Positions 1-6,964 of a stretch of 11,947 bases of DNA are shown here, piece after piece (positions within the stretch are counted from its first letter, which is position 1; every line of letters starts with the position of its first letter). Position numbers and translations under genes: made by a program. This DNA is from Pirellulales bacterium. Lineage in GTDB: Bacteria; Planctomycetota; Planctomycetia; Pirellulales; JAICIG01. The stretch spans positions 1 to 11,947 of the forward strand of contig JAICIG010000240.1 of NCBI GenBank assembly GCA_025924495.1. Reading direction: 5' to 3'. A model generated the notes under the pieces. That model searched no databases. It saw nothing but the letters and a program-made list of their open reading frames with translations, and was not told where the DNA came from.

Positions 1-105
1 ATTAGTGCCAATTGCCTTCGATAGTTTGTCCCTCAGGCAACAAGGATGACTGCGATGGAGCGATGGATGCGGGCCTCGAGGCGGCGCGGCGATAAACACA
101 GTGCC

Positions 106-1380
106 ATGCGGTCTTGTCTTTTTCTGCTGCTGGCAGGTTTCATTGCCTGCGCGGCAATCCAAGCCGCGGAGCCCGCCAAGAAAAGTGGCGGCGCCGGCCA
201 GTGGCCGCAGTTCCTTGGACCGAACCGCAATGGCATCTCAGCGGAAACAGGTCTGATCGATCGCTGGCCGGAGAACGGGCCTAAAGAAGTTTGGAGAGTC
301 GCCGGCGGCGTAGGGATGTCGGGCCCGGCGATCCAAGACGGACGGATGGTGACGCTGGTTCAGCGCGAGGGCAAGCAATGGCTCGTGGCGCACGATGCGA
401 AACAGGGAACCGCGCTCTGGCAGACCGAACTGGCGCCGGAGTATCGCAACGCGATGGGGGACGGCCCTCGCGGCACGCCGGCGATCGCCGGCCAACGCGT
501 ATTTGCATTCACGGGCGAGGGAATTCTGGCCGCGGTGAATTTTGCCGACGGCAAATTGCTCTGGTCGCACGACCTGATCGCGGAACTCGGCGCCAAGCCC
601 GCCGAGTATGGCATGGCGTGTTCCCCGCTCGCGGTCGGAGATCAGGTCGTCGTCGCCGTCGGCGCTCCCGCAGCCACCATCGTGGCACTCAAGGCGCGCA
701 GCGGCAAGCTGGCCTGGAAGGCAGGGACCGATCCTGCCGGATATTCATCGCCCGTCGTGATAAACATCGCCGGGCGCGAGCAGATCGTGGCCACGACCGG
801 CAACTCGGTGTTGGGGCTGGCGCCCAACAGCGGCGCTGTGCTGTGGCGCTATCCTTTCGCGACGAACTTCCATTGCAACATCGCCTTGCCGGTTGCGATC
901 GGCGAGCAAGTATTGATCTCCTCCGGCGAAGACCACGGCAGCGTGCTCCTCGCCTTGAAACCCGACGGCGATCGGTTCGACATCGAAGAAGTCTGGTCAT
1001 CGCTGGGCTCCAAAAGCGTGTTGCGCAGCGAGTGGCAGACGCCGTTGCTCGTCGACGGGTATCTGTACGGCATGGACAACGTCGGCGGCGCCGGCCCGAT
1101 CACGCATTTGACTTGCATCCACGCCGCTACGGGCGAACGAACGTGGCAAAAACCCCGCTTCGGCAAGGGCAACTTGATCGCGGCCGACGGCAAACTGTTC
1201 ATCTCCACCATGAACGGCGAGCTGGTGGTGGTGCATGCCGCGCCCGAGAAATTCGACGAAGTCGGCCGTGCGGTCGTTATCGGTCCGACGCGACAAGCGC
1301 CGGCCTTGGCTGCTGGGCTGCTCTATCTGCGGGATGATGCAGAAATAGTCTGTCTCGACGTTCGCCGCCCTGACCGCTAA
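106..1380 (+). CDS. secreted PQQ-like beta-propeller repeat protein
   Basis: Probably a periplasmic or surface beta-propeller; no enzymatic activity can be read from the sequence. From the ATG at 106 the product has 424 residues and begins with a signal peptide (MRSCLFLLLAGFIACAAIQA, then AEP). WPQFLGPNRNG follows at about residue 33, an opening typical of planctomycete propellers. Blade motifs ending in Trp recur at about residues 98-105 (AKQGTALW), 147-153 (ADGKLLW), 198-204 (RSGKLAW), 241-247 (NSGAVLW) and 341-347 (ATGERTW). This is the (A/D)xxTGxxxW signature of PQQ/quinoprotein-type repeats. Such repeats often occur without bound PQQ, so cofactor binding is not implied. In-frame ATGs at 46 and 67 would add an Arg-rich leader before the signal peptide. 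I prefer 106 for the cleaner signal peptide, but no start has a good ribosome-binding site. It is 59 bp upstream of the ceramidase-like gene on the same strand, so co-transcription is likely. Confidence 0.85.
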   Translation: MRSCLFLLLAGFIACAAIQAAEPAKKSGGAGQWPQFLGPNRNGISAETGLIDRWPENGPKEVWRVAGGVGMSGPAIQDGRMVTLVQREGKQWLVAHDAKQGTALWQTELAPEYRNAMGDGPRGTPAIAGQRVFAFTGEGILAAVNFADGKLLWSHDLIAELGAKPAEYGMACSPLAVGDQVVVAVGAPAATIVALKARSGKLAWKAGTDPAGYSSPVVINIAGREQIVATTGNSVLGLAPNSGAVLWRYPFATNFHCNIALPVAIGEQVLISSGEDHGSVLLALKPDGDRFDIEEVWSSLGSKSVLRSEWQTPLLVDGYLYGMDNVGGAGPITHLTCIHAATGERTWQKPRFGKGNLIAADGKLFISTMNGELVVVHAAPEKFDEVGRAVVIGPTRQAPALAAGLLYLRDDAEIVCLDVRRPDR

Positions 1381-1439
1381 CAGCAGACGCATTCCGACCA
1401 ACGTTCGATAATCATCCTCATTCGAAGCACGGAGTAACG

Positions 1440-2894
1440 ATGAAGCTTGAACCCGTCATGCGGTTGATCGCTCTAGGCGCTTTGGCCGTGTTGGCCCAGC
1501 CGGCGTTTGCCGAACCATTTCGAGCGGGCGCGGCCACGAGCAACATCACGCCGCCGTTGGGCAGCGATATCGTCGGCGGCTTTACGCCGTTTCCGGCCAC
1601 GCACGTGCACGACGAACTCAACGCGCGGTGCCTGGTACTTGACAATGGCCAGAAGCGATTGGCGCTGGTGGTGTGCGATTTGTTAGGCATTCATCGGGCG
1701 GTCAGCGATGAGGCGAGGAAGCTGATTCGAGAAAGCATCGGCCTGCCGCCGGAACAGGTGCTGATCAGCGCCACGCACACGCATTCGGCATGCAGTGCTC
1801 TGGGGCAGAACCGCTTTCAGCACGAGCAGAAGCTCGACGACTACCAGCAATTTGTCGCGCGGCGGATCGCCGACGGCGTGCGGCGAGCCGTGAATAACCT
1901 GCGGCCTGCGGAGATCGCCTTCGGCACGGCCGAAGCGCCGGAGCACGTGTTCAATCGCCGCTGGCATATGAAGCCCGGCACGGTTCCGCCGAATCCTTTT
2001 GGCCTGGTCGACATGGTCAAGATGAATCCGCCCGCCGGCAGTCCGAACTTGTTGGAGCCGGCGGGGCCGACCGATCCCACGATTTCTTTCCTGGCGGTGC
2101 GCGAACCCGGCGGACGTCCGATTTCGGTGTTCGCGGCGTACGGCCTACACTACGTGGGCGGCGTCGGCAACGGTCACATCTCGGCCGATTACTTCGGAAT
2201 GTTCTGCGAAGAGCTGTCGCGGTTGCTCGACGCGCGAGATCAAGATCCGCCGTTTGTCGCGCTGCTGGCCAACGGCACAAGCGGGGACATCAACAATATC
2301 AATTTTGTCGAGCCACGTCCCAAACAAGAACCTTATGCGCAGATGCGATTCGTCGCCCATGATGTCGCTGCCAAAGTTCACGCGGCGATGGCCAAGCTCG
2401 AGTACCGCGCCGATGCGCGGCTCGACGCGCGATATCGAGAGCCGATGTTAAAGTGGCGGCATCCGACCGACGAGCAACTGCAATGGGCCGCGAAAACGCT
2501 GGCCGAGCAAGCGAAAACACCCGGCAAGACGGATCTGTCCGTCATTTACGCTGAGCGCACCCAACGCATGGCGGAGTATCCGGAGACGGCCGCCGTGCCG
2601 CTGCAGGTGCTGCGGATTGGCGATGTCTGCCTGGGCACAATGCCATGTGAAGTATTTTGCGAGATCGGCCTGGAATTCAAGAGCCGCAGCCCGCTGCAAC
2701 CCGCGTTCATGGTGTCGCTCAACCATGGCTACTTCGGCTACCTGCCTACGCCGCGGCAGCATCGGCTAGGCGGCTATGAGACCTGGCTGGGAACCAACCG
2801 TCTTGAGGCGGAGGGCTCGGACAAGCTGCTTGCCAACCTGCTGGAGATGGCGGCGGAGATCAAACAGCCTGAGGACGCCGAACCGCGACCTTAG
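1440..2894 (+). CDS. secreted neutral/alkaline ceramidase-like hydrolase
   Basis: Resembles the N-terminal catalytic domain of neutral/alkaline non-lysosomal ceramidase, a zinc amidase that cleaves N-acyl sphingoid lipids. The real substrate in planctomycetes is not established. The 484-residue protein starts with a signal peptide ending AQPAFA. FRAGAATSNITPP follows, the usual opening of this domain. The zinc-site signatures are all present: THTHS with His113 and His115, His237 in GLHYVGG, a Glu in MPCEVFCEIG (404 or 408), and Tyr434 in GYFGYLPTP. The segment at the usual nucleophile position reads NGTSGDINN (278-286), with Ser281 as candidate. The C-terminal immunoglobulin-like domain of the Pseudomonas enzyme is absent, so this is a catalytic-domain-only form. 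GGAG at 1431-1434 lies 5 bases before the ATG and fixes the start. It probably shares a transcript with the upstream propeller gene. Confidence 0.87.
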   Translation: MKLEPVMRLIALGALAVLAQPAFAEPFRAGAATSNITPPLGSDIVGGFTPFPATHVHDELNARCLVLDNGQKRLALVVCDLLGIHRAVSDEARKLIRESIGLPPEQVLISATHTHSACSALGQNRFQHEQKLDDYQQFVARRIADGVRRAVNNLRPAEIAFGTAEAPEHVFNRRWHMKPGTVPPNPFGLVDMVKMNPPAGSPNLLEPAGPTDPTISFLAVREPGGRPISVFAAYGLHYVGGVGNGHISADYFGMFCEELSRLLDARDQDPPFVALLANGTSGDINNINFVEPRPKQEPYAQMRFVAHDVAAKVHAAMAKLEYRADARLDARYREPMLKWRHPTDEQLQWAAKTLAEQAKTPGKTDLSVIYAERTQRMAEYPETAAVPLQVLRIGDVCLGTMPCEVFCEIGLEFKSRSPLQPAFMVSLNHGYFGYLPTPRQHRLGGYETWLGTNRLEAEGSDKLLANLLEMAAEIKQPEDAEPRP

Positions 2895-2997
2895 CAATCT
2901 TTCGGAAGCTGCGATCGCTCCGCGTTCTGCTTGAATTGCAACGACCATTTCAAATCCTTGCCGTTTCCACGATCGACCTCTAACCAGGAGCAACGTG

Positions 2998-3360
2998 ATG
3001 GCTAATCAAGTCGTCTGGGTCGACATCCCCGTTCTCGATCTTGATCGGGCGATTTGCTTTTATTCGGCCGTGTTGGGCGCCGAAGTGCACAAGCAAGAAT
3101 TCGGAGGGACGGCTCTCGGTCTGTTGCCTCATCAAAGCGAAGAGGTCGGGGGATGCTTGTACGCCAGCACAGAAGTCAAACCATCGGACCAAGGGATCAT
3201 GATCTATTTGAATGTCCAGGGCCGACTCGACGAGGCGATCGCCGCCGTCGCCCCCAACGGCGGCAAGGTCTTGCAAGGCAAACATCAGATCGGTCCGCAT
3301 GGATTTCGCGCTGTCGTCCTGGACAGCGAGGGAAACCGCGTCGCTTTGCACACACGGTGA
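2998..3360 (+). CDS. VOC family protein (glyoxalase-like, COG3324-type)
   Basis: A small cytoplasmic protein of 120 residues made of two beta-alpha-beta-beta-beta halves of the vicinal oxygen chelate fold. The first half carries WVDIPVLDLDRAICFYSAVLG. The second ends with IGPHGFRAVVLDSEGNRVALH. This wording fits the COG3324-like subgroup ('lactoylglutathione lyase-related'). At the last metal-ligand position, where true glyoxalase I enzymes carry Glu, this protein has Ala (VALH), and the first strand has no His ligand. Glyoxalase activity is therefore unlikely and the substrate is unknown. The ATG at 2998 is preceded by AGGAG at 2986-2990 with 7 bases of spacing. An overlapping GTG at 2995 is less likely. 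It lies 103 bp after the ceramidase-like gene and converges with the lipoprotein gene. Confidence 0.85.
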   Translation: MANQVVWVDIPVLDLDRAICFYSAVLGAEVHKQEFGGTALGLLPHQSEEVGGCLYASTEVKPSDQGIMIYLNVQGRLDEAIAAVAPNGGKVLQGKHQIGPHGFRAVVLDSEGNRVALHTR

Positions 3361-3392
3361 ACTTATGAATTACCGGAGAGGCGAGACTCGCC

Positions 3393-3436
3393 AAAACAAA
3401 GCCGGCCAGGCGACTGCGAACAATCGTCTGACCGGC
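3393..3436 (-). terminator. intrinsic terminator of the DUF1559-lipoprotein pair
   Basis: Arms at 3401-3413 (GCCGGCCAGGCGA) and 3424-3436 (TCGTCTGACCGGC) pair over 13 positions, with one G-T wobble and one C-A mismatch, around a 10-base loop. Read on the minus strand, the stem is followed immediately by TTTGTTTT (3400-3393), the layout of a Rho-independent terminator. It begins about 74 bases after the lipoprotein stop codon. On the + strand no T run follows, so it should mainly serve minus-strand transcription. A second small palindrome, GGCGAGACTCGCC at 3380-3392, abuts the T tract. Confidence 0.72.
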
Positions 3437-3509
3437 AAATTCCCTGACGCATGCGAGGCAAATCAGCCTTGGGCTGGCAACGACAGGCGGTCGCTACCCG
3501 AAACGCTTA

Positions 3510-3929
3510 TCACTCTTTCAGCTCAATGGGAATATCATTCTCACCTGCTTTCACTTCGGCTTTCAGATCGGTCTGGATCTGATCGGTGTACTTGACGGGA
3601 AAGCGGGGCGGCTTTGGCACGGGAACCGAATAGTCTCCCTCGGCCATTTTTGGGGCAGGCTCGGCAACCGTCACCTTATGCGACCCTGGCAGCGCGCCAT
3701 CCCCGGGATCGAAGGTCGTGAGCGTGTAGTTCCCCTGGGCATCGGTCATGCCCGAAGCCGGACGACCCTCGGTCGGGAAGAATGTCACAATCACGTCGGG
3801 CAGTGGCTGTCCGTTAAACTTGACCGTGCCCTTAACGGGGTAAGTTGCCGGATTCTTGTTTCCGCCGCAGCCTGCCAGCAAGCACGAAATAATCGCGCAG
3901 AAAAGCATCTGTCCACTCGTCAACTTCAT
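3510..3929 (-). CDS. small lipoprotein with carboxypeptidase-regulatory-like domain
   Basis: A lipoprotein of 139 residues from the ATG at 3929. It starts MKLTSGQMLFCAIISCLLAGC; LAGC is a clear lipobox, giving lipidation at Cys21 after signal peptidase II cleavage. The mature part begins with GGNKNPATYPVKG and then shows a transthyretin/carboxypeptidase-regulatory-like beta sandwich: VKGTVKFNGQPLPDVIVTF, followed by a TDAQGNYTL turn. Such small lipoproteins commonly follow DUF1559 genes in planctomycetes, and their role is unknown. It is 64 bp downstream of the DUF1559 gene on the same strand and is followed by a terminator, so the two probably form one operon. A TTG at 3941 would add four residues. 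The upstream ribosome-binding site is weak, which suggests translation is helped by the shared transcript. Confidence 0.85.
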   Translation of the reverse strand: MKLTSGQMLFCAIISCLLAGCGGNKNPATYPVKGTVKFNGQPLPDVIVTFFPTEGRPASGMTDAQGNYTLTTFDPGDGALPGSHKVTVAEPAPKMAEGDYSVPVPKPPRFPVKYTDQIQTDLKAEVKAGENDIPIELKE

Positions 3930-3993
3930 TGGCGCACCCAATCAACTACTACGGCCGTCAAAACAACGCGGGTAATGCACGATCGCCGCCGCG

Positions 3994-4998
3994 CTAAGGC
4001 GCGACATTGGCAGTCACGGTGATGCCATCGCCGCGATTGGCGAGAAATCGATAGGTGGCCAAATTGATATTGTCGTTAATGAAAACGACGTGGCCGTCGG
4101 CGTACAGGAAGTTCGCCCCACCGCCGGAGTGCCGGCTGTAGAAAGAATAATTGTTCGGCCAATCGCCCCAATTGGTCTCGAGGGTCTGCGTCGACGGATT
4201 CGTTTGAATGGCGATGGACTTGTAATTTAATGGAATTGCGCAGGTGGCGGTCGAACCGTTGAACCACCACCACCAGGTGTGAATGCACCAGCGCGGCACC
4301 GCCTCCCCGAGGATAAAGGTATTTGCCGTACCGTCAAAGACCTCAGCCATCTTCACCCAGCCGCGAGGATCGTTTCCCGCATTTCGCATTAGGATTCCGT
4401 TTCCCTGATCGAGACCGTTGTTACTGCCCGGCCAGACGCCTCCGCTGGGGAAGGTGTTCAAGCAGATCGGATCTCCCCAAGCCCAGTTGCTGCCCGCGAC
4501 CCCTTTGTAATTGTTGATGGCGCGAGTGTCGTTAGTATTGGCGCGGCTACCCATGGTGCCGCCTTCGTTCTGGTCGGTGGGGCACAAAAACGTCGTAATG
4601 ACCGTGTAGGAAATCTGCGTGTTGGCATTGTAAGTGGCCGCAGGCGCGACTCCACTGCCTACCGGCGCGAAGTAGGTGTTCTGGCTCTGCAGGTTGGCCT
4701 GTTCGATGTAGGGGAGAATCGCGAACATCCAACTTCGGCCTGTATTGGTGTTATTGTAAACGGCATTGCCGCCATAGCTCGAGGGAAATACCTTCATGAC
4801 GTCATGGTAATTCTGCAAGGCAACGCCAATCTGCTTCTCGTTGTTGACGCATTGCGATCGACGGGCCGATTCGCGCGCTGCCTGAACGGCCGGCAACAAC
4901 AAGGCGATCAAGATGCCAATAATGGCGATCACGACCAGCAATTCAACCAGGGTAAAGCCTTGGCGTAACGTTCTAATGCGCCGCGCTTCGCGTAACAT
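3994..4998 (-). CDS. DUF1559 protein with prepilin-type N-terminus
   Basis: A 334-residue type II pseudopilin-like protein of the DUF1559 family, greatly expanded in planctomycetes. It has a short charged leader, then the prepilin peptidase site with cleavage after Gly14 (QG|FTLVELLVV) and Glu at mature position 5. A long hydrophobic helix follows (VVIAIIGILIALLLPAV), continuing into AARESARRSQCVNNEKQIGVALQNYHD, the standard start of the DUF1559 body. The C-terminal signature is HSGGGANFLYADGHV, with His290 and Asp301. This has one more spacer residue than the classical H-x9-DG form. The role is unproven: an exported pilus-like or envelope component is the usual inference. A run of four tryptophans occurs near residues 242-245. 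AGGAGGAG just upstream supports the start. The lipoprotein gene follows in the same direction. Confidence 0.92.
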   Translation of the reverse strand: MLREARRIRTLRQGFTLVELLVVIAIIGILIALLLPAVQAARESARRSQCVNNEKQIGVALQNYHDVMKVFPSSYGGNAVYNNTNTGRSWMFAILPYIEQANLQSQNTYFAPVGSGVAPAATYNANTQISYTVITTFLCPTDQNEGGTMGSRANTNDTRAINNYKGVAGSNWAWGDPICLNTFPSGGVWPGSNNGLDQGNGILMRNAGNDPRGWVKMAEVFDGTANTFILGEAVPRWCIHTWWWWFNGSTATCAIPLNYKSIAIQTNPSTQTLETNWGDWPNNYSFYSRHSGGGANFLYADGHVVFINDNINLATYRFLANRGDGITVTANVAP

Positions 4999-5692
4999 GG
5001 CGACTCCTCCTAAAGATGATCTGGCCTAAGGACGGATGAAAACGCCCCAACCATTAGTACCAACCGCTTGCCCATGAGCGGCAGCCCTTAACAGCTTCGA
5101 TGAGCTTCGCGACATTTCACAAACGCCTGCAGTGCGCCGAGTCGCGCCGCCCCCGATGCGTTTCGCTGTGCAATAGGCATTCAAAACCACGCGGACATGT
5201 ACGCCGCAAAGAATAAGAACCGGATGGACGACATCATTGCACAAAACGTCCACGAGTTCAGGCAATTGAAGGCGGCGTGCAAGTCGGCGATCAGTTCAAG
5301 CGTCACGTACCGTACTGCTGGCCTCGCCGGTAGTCAAGATAGACAATGCCATGCTGACTTGGAGAACGCGCCTTCGAAAAATTGCCGCGCAGCCAATTAT
5401 TCTTTCAGGACCACCCTCTCCAGTTCGCAATCGTCAGGAATGCCAAGTCGCCCCACAACCATCGCCAGCCCAACTGGGCCAGTAGCATAAGTTAACGTCA
5501 AAGAAGTTCTCTCGCGATAACAGTGTTAAGGCGTCACAAAGCAAATAGATAAATTAATTAGTTAATGACACCATACGCAGCACGCTGTGTAGGCCCAATG
5601 GCAATCTAAGTTCTGCTTCAGCAAGTAGGTCAACACGCGAGGAATCGGGCGCACGAAGATTGAGGCCGTACGCGAGGCGTTGCAGCGGCGGA
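4999..5692. other. 694-bp spacer, no supported gene
   Basis: This gap separates the CinA-NadD fusion gene (ending at 5693) from the DUF1559 gene (starting at 4998), both on the minus strand. It must hold the DUF1559 promoter, but I cannot place one. About 5488-5580 is much richer in A and T than the surroundings and includes ATTAATTAGTTAAT. A hairpin with arms 5682-5690 and 5698-5706 spans the stop of the upstream gene, but no T run follows it. Short protein-like readings occur: on the + strand at 5629-5727, containing GIGRTKIEAVREALQRR, and on the minus strand at 5400-5525, containing GPVGLAMVVGRLGIPDD. Neither has a usable start codon, so I regard them at best as remnants. No tRNA-like or CRISPR-like structure was seen. 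Confidence 0.6.
5004..5011 (-). promoter_or_regulatory. strong Shine-Dalgarno site of the DUF1559 gene
   Basis: On the minus strand AGGAGGAG lies 5 bases before the ATG at 4998. It is the strongest ribosome-binding site in the window and fixes the start of the DUF1559 gene. No convincing -10/-35 pair was found upstream of it. Confidence 0.8.
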
Positions 5693-6862
5693 TCAATCGT
5701 CGCTGCGACCGCTTCGCCTCAAAGCAGTAGAAGAAACGTCCAGCCGAAAAAATCGCTCCGGAACTTCATCGCAAATCTGGCGTAGCGACGCGGGCAGCTC
5801 CAGTTGGGCAAGCGATACAAAGCGGCCCGCGAGATGGCGGCCGAAGACGAGAAATCGGCAGCCCGAGGCGGCGAGCTGTGCGATTGCGTCCTGGCGGCCT
5901 TGCTCGCTGGCATAGTACTTGGCATCGGCGATGCGTGCGACGGTGTCGGCGCCGACCAGAAAGGTGGCGGGAGCGAAGATCGCTGCTTTCTCCAGAAAAG
6001 TCGCCGCCCGCGTGAACCAAAGCGTTTCGCCAGGCTCGAATTGCGCCGCGCGCTGGTGCATTTCCGTGAAATCGAGCGGCGGCTTATCAACGTTGAGTAT
6101 GGAGATTTCGAATTCAACGGGGACGCCCGAGAGCCCGGCCGCGACTTGCGCCATGCGCAGATGCCCCTCGTGGCGAGGATTGAAGGCGCCCGCGAAAAGG
6201 GCGCGGCGCGTAGCGATTGCGGCAGTGCGGATTGCCGTGGCGGGTTGCCCTTGAGCGCCTGCGCACGCAATTCGACCGGCAAGCAAGTCTTGCCACGCCT
6301 GCAGCGCCTGGGTGCGAGTCTCAATGATCTGTTCCTCGGGCGCAAGGTTGATCTCGATTCGCTCCCGGATGTCGCACGTCTCGGCAATCAAATTCAGGAT
6401 TACTTTCGCCGCCAACTGTTCTTCTTCGAACCGGCTCCGCCGGCCTTTGACGAGTTCGAGCGACTGCGCCATCGTTGCGCGTTCGGTCTGCACTGCCGCA
6501 TACAATCGATGCGCGCCGCGTTTGGGCCGATCGCTCGCTAGGCTGGCAGTACAGGCTACTCCGGTTAGCGCGAGCGGCTGTGCAGCAGGCGGTTCGGACT
6601 GAGCAAGCTTGCGCGCTCTTTGATAGGCCGCCATCGCCATGGCCCGGGCGGTGCGCTCGCAGCAAAAGTGTTCGGGCTGCGCGCCAAGCCAGTCGCTCAA
6701 GGCGGCCGCCGAGTAAGGAACGATCGCCTCGAGCACCGTGCGCGAAGCGCCGGGGACTTCCAACAGCGCCGAGATCGCTCGGCTGCCGCCGCCCGTCACG
6801 GCCACCACCAAGGGCCGCGCCGACTCGTGAATCTTTCCGACCAGGTCTGCCGTGCTCGCCAT
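5693..6862 (-). CDS. CinA-like amidase domain fused to NadD-like nucleotidylyltransferase
   Basis: A 389-residue two-domain protein. Residues 1 to about 165 match the CinA C-terminal (PncC, NMN deamidase) fold: LEVPGASRTVLEAIVPYS, DWLGAQPE, then LTGVA and RGAHRLYAAV. The catalytic residues differ. Where the family has Ser in SCTGG this protein has Thr23 in AVTGGGS; Tyr50 is kept, but the Lys a few residues later is Leu55. Residues from about 218 to 389 form a NadD-type nucleotidylyltransferase with intact motifs: GAFNPRHEGH at 225-234 (HxGH) and SSTALR at 377-382, plus LVGADT near 302. NMN deamidation and nicotinate-mononucleotide adenylylation are consecutive steps in NAD salvage, which makes the fusion meaningful, but the amidase half may be inactive or altered. 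Transferase substrate is inferred only. Start: ATG at 6862 rather than the adjacent TTG at 6865; ribosome-binding site weak. It lies 102 bp downstream of the RmlD-like gene, probably in the same operon. Confidence 0.82.
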   Translation of the reverse strand: MASTADLVGKIHESARPLVVAVTGGGSRAISALLEVPGASRTVLEAIVPYSAAALSDWLGAQPEHFCCERTARAMAMAAYQRARKLAQSEPPAAQPLALTGVACTASLASDRPKRGAHRLYAAVQTERATMAQSLELVKGRRSRFEEEQLAAKVILNLIAETCDIRERIEINLAPEEQIIETRTQALQAWQDLLAGRIACAGAQGQPATAIRTAAIATRRALFAGAFNPRHEGHLRMAQVAAGLSGVPVEFEISILNVDKPPLDFTEMHQRAAQFEPGETLWFTRAATFLEKAAIFAPATFLVGADTVARIADAKYYASEQGRQDAIAQLAASGCRFLVFGRHLAGRFVSLAQLELPASLRQICDEVPERFFRLDVSSTALRRSGRSDD

Positions 6863-6964
6863 CAAGACCGCTCGCTATCCGCCGCGATCAACCTGCGTGA
6901 AATGCAACGCATACGAGTATAGCCCATGCATTCCTGCTGCGTGCGATACGATGACGGCGTCAGG

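Noticed and set aside
291..1337. A 348-residue open frame on the + strand in a second frame of the beta-propeller gene
   Set aside because: It is extremely Arg-rich and shows no domain; the overlapping frame carries a signal peptide and repeated propeller motifs. It is a by-product of GC-rich codon use.
2998..3360. Calling the VOC protein a lactoylglutathione lyase or bleomycin-resistance protein
   Set aside because: The metal-ligand positions are not conserved (VALH instead of a Glu ligand), so only the fold-level assignment is supported.
3990..4003. Palindromes over stop codons (CGCGC-TAAG-GCGCG at 3990-4003 and GGGC-TAAG-GCCC at 10702-10713) as a shared regulatory signal
   Set aside because: The stems are only 4-5 bp and arise from the codon context GCG/GGG CCT TAG. 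Chance plus the terminal Pro codon explains them.
5197..5490. A 97-residue + strand open frame in the spacer upstream of the DUF1559 gene
   Set aside because: It is Ser/Thr/Ala-rich in its second half, has no ribosome-binding site or motif, and no family resemblance. It is not supported as a gene.
5682..5706. Hairpin GCAGCGGCG / CGTCGCTGC at the end of the CinA-NadD gene as a terminator
   Set aside because: No T run follows the stem on the minus strand and it includes the last codons of the gene, so it does not fit an intrinsic terminator.
5719..6541. Long open frames on both strands overlapping the CinA-NadD gene
   Set aside because: They are Arg/Ser-rich without motifs, whereas the chosen frame has HxGH and SSTxxR nucleotidylyltransferase motifs.
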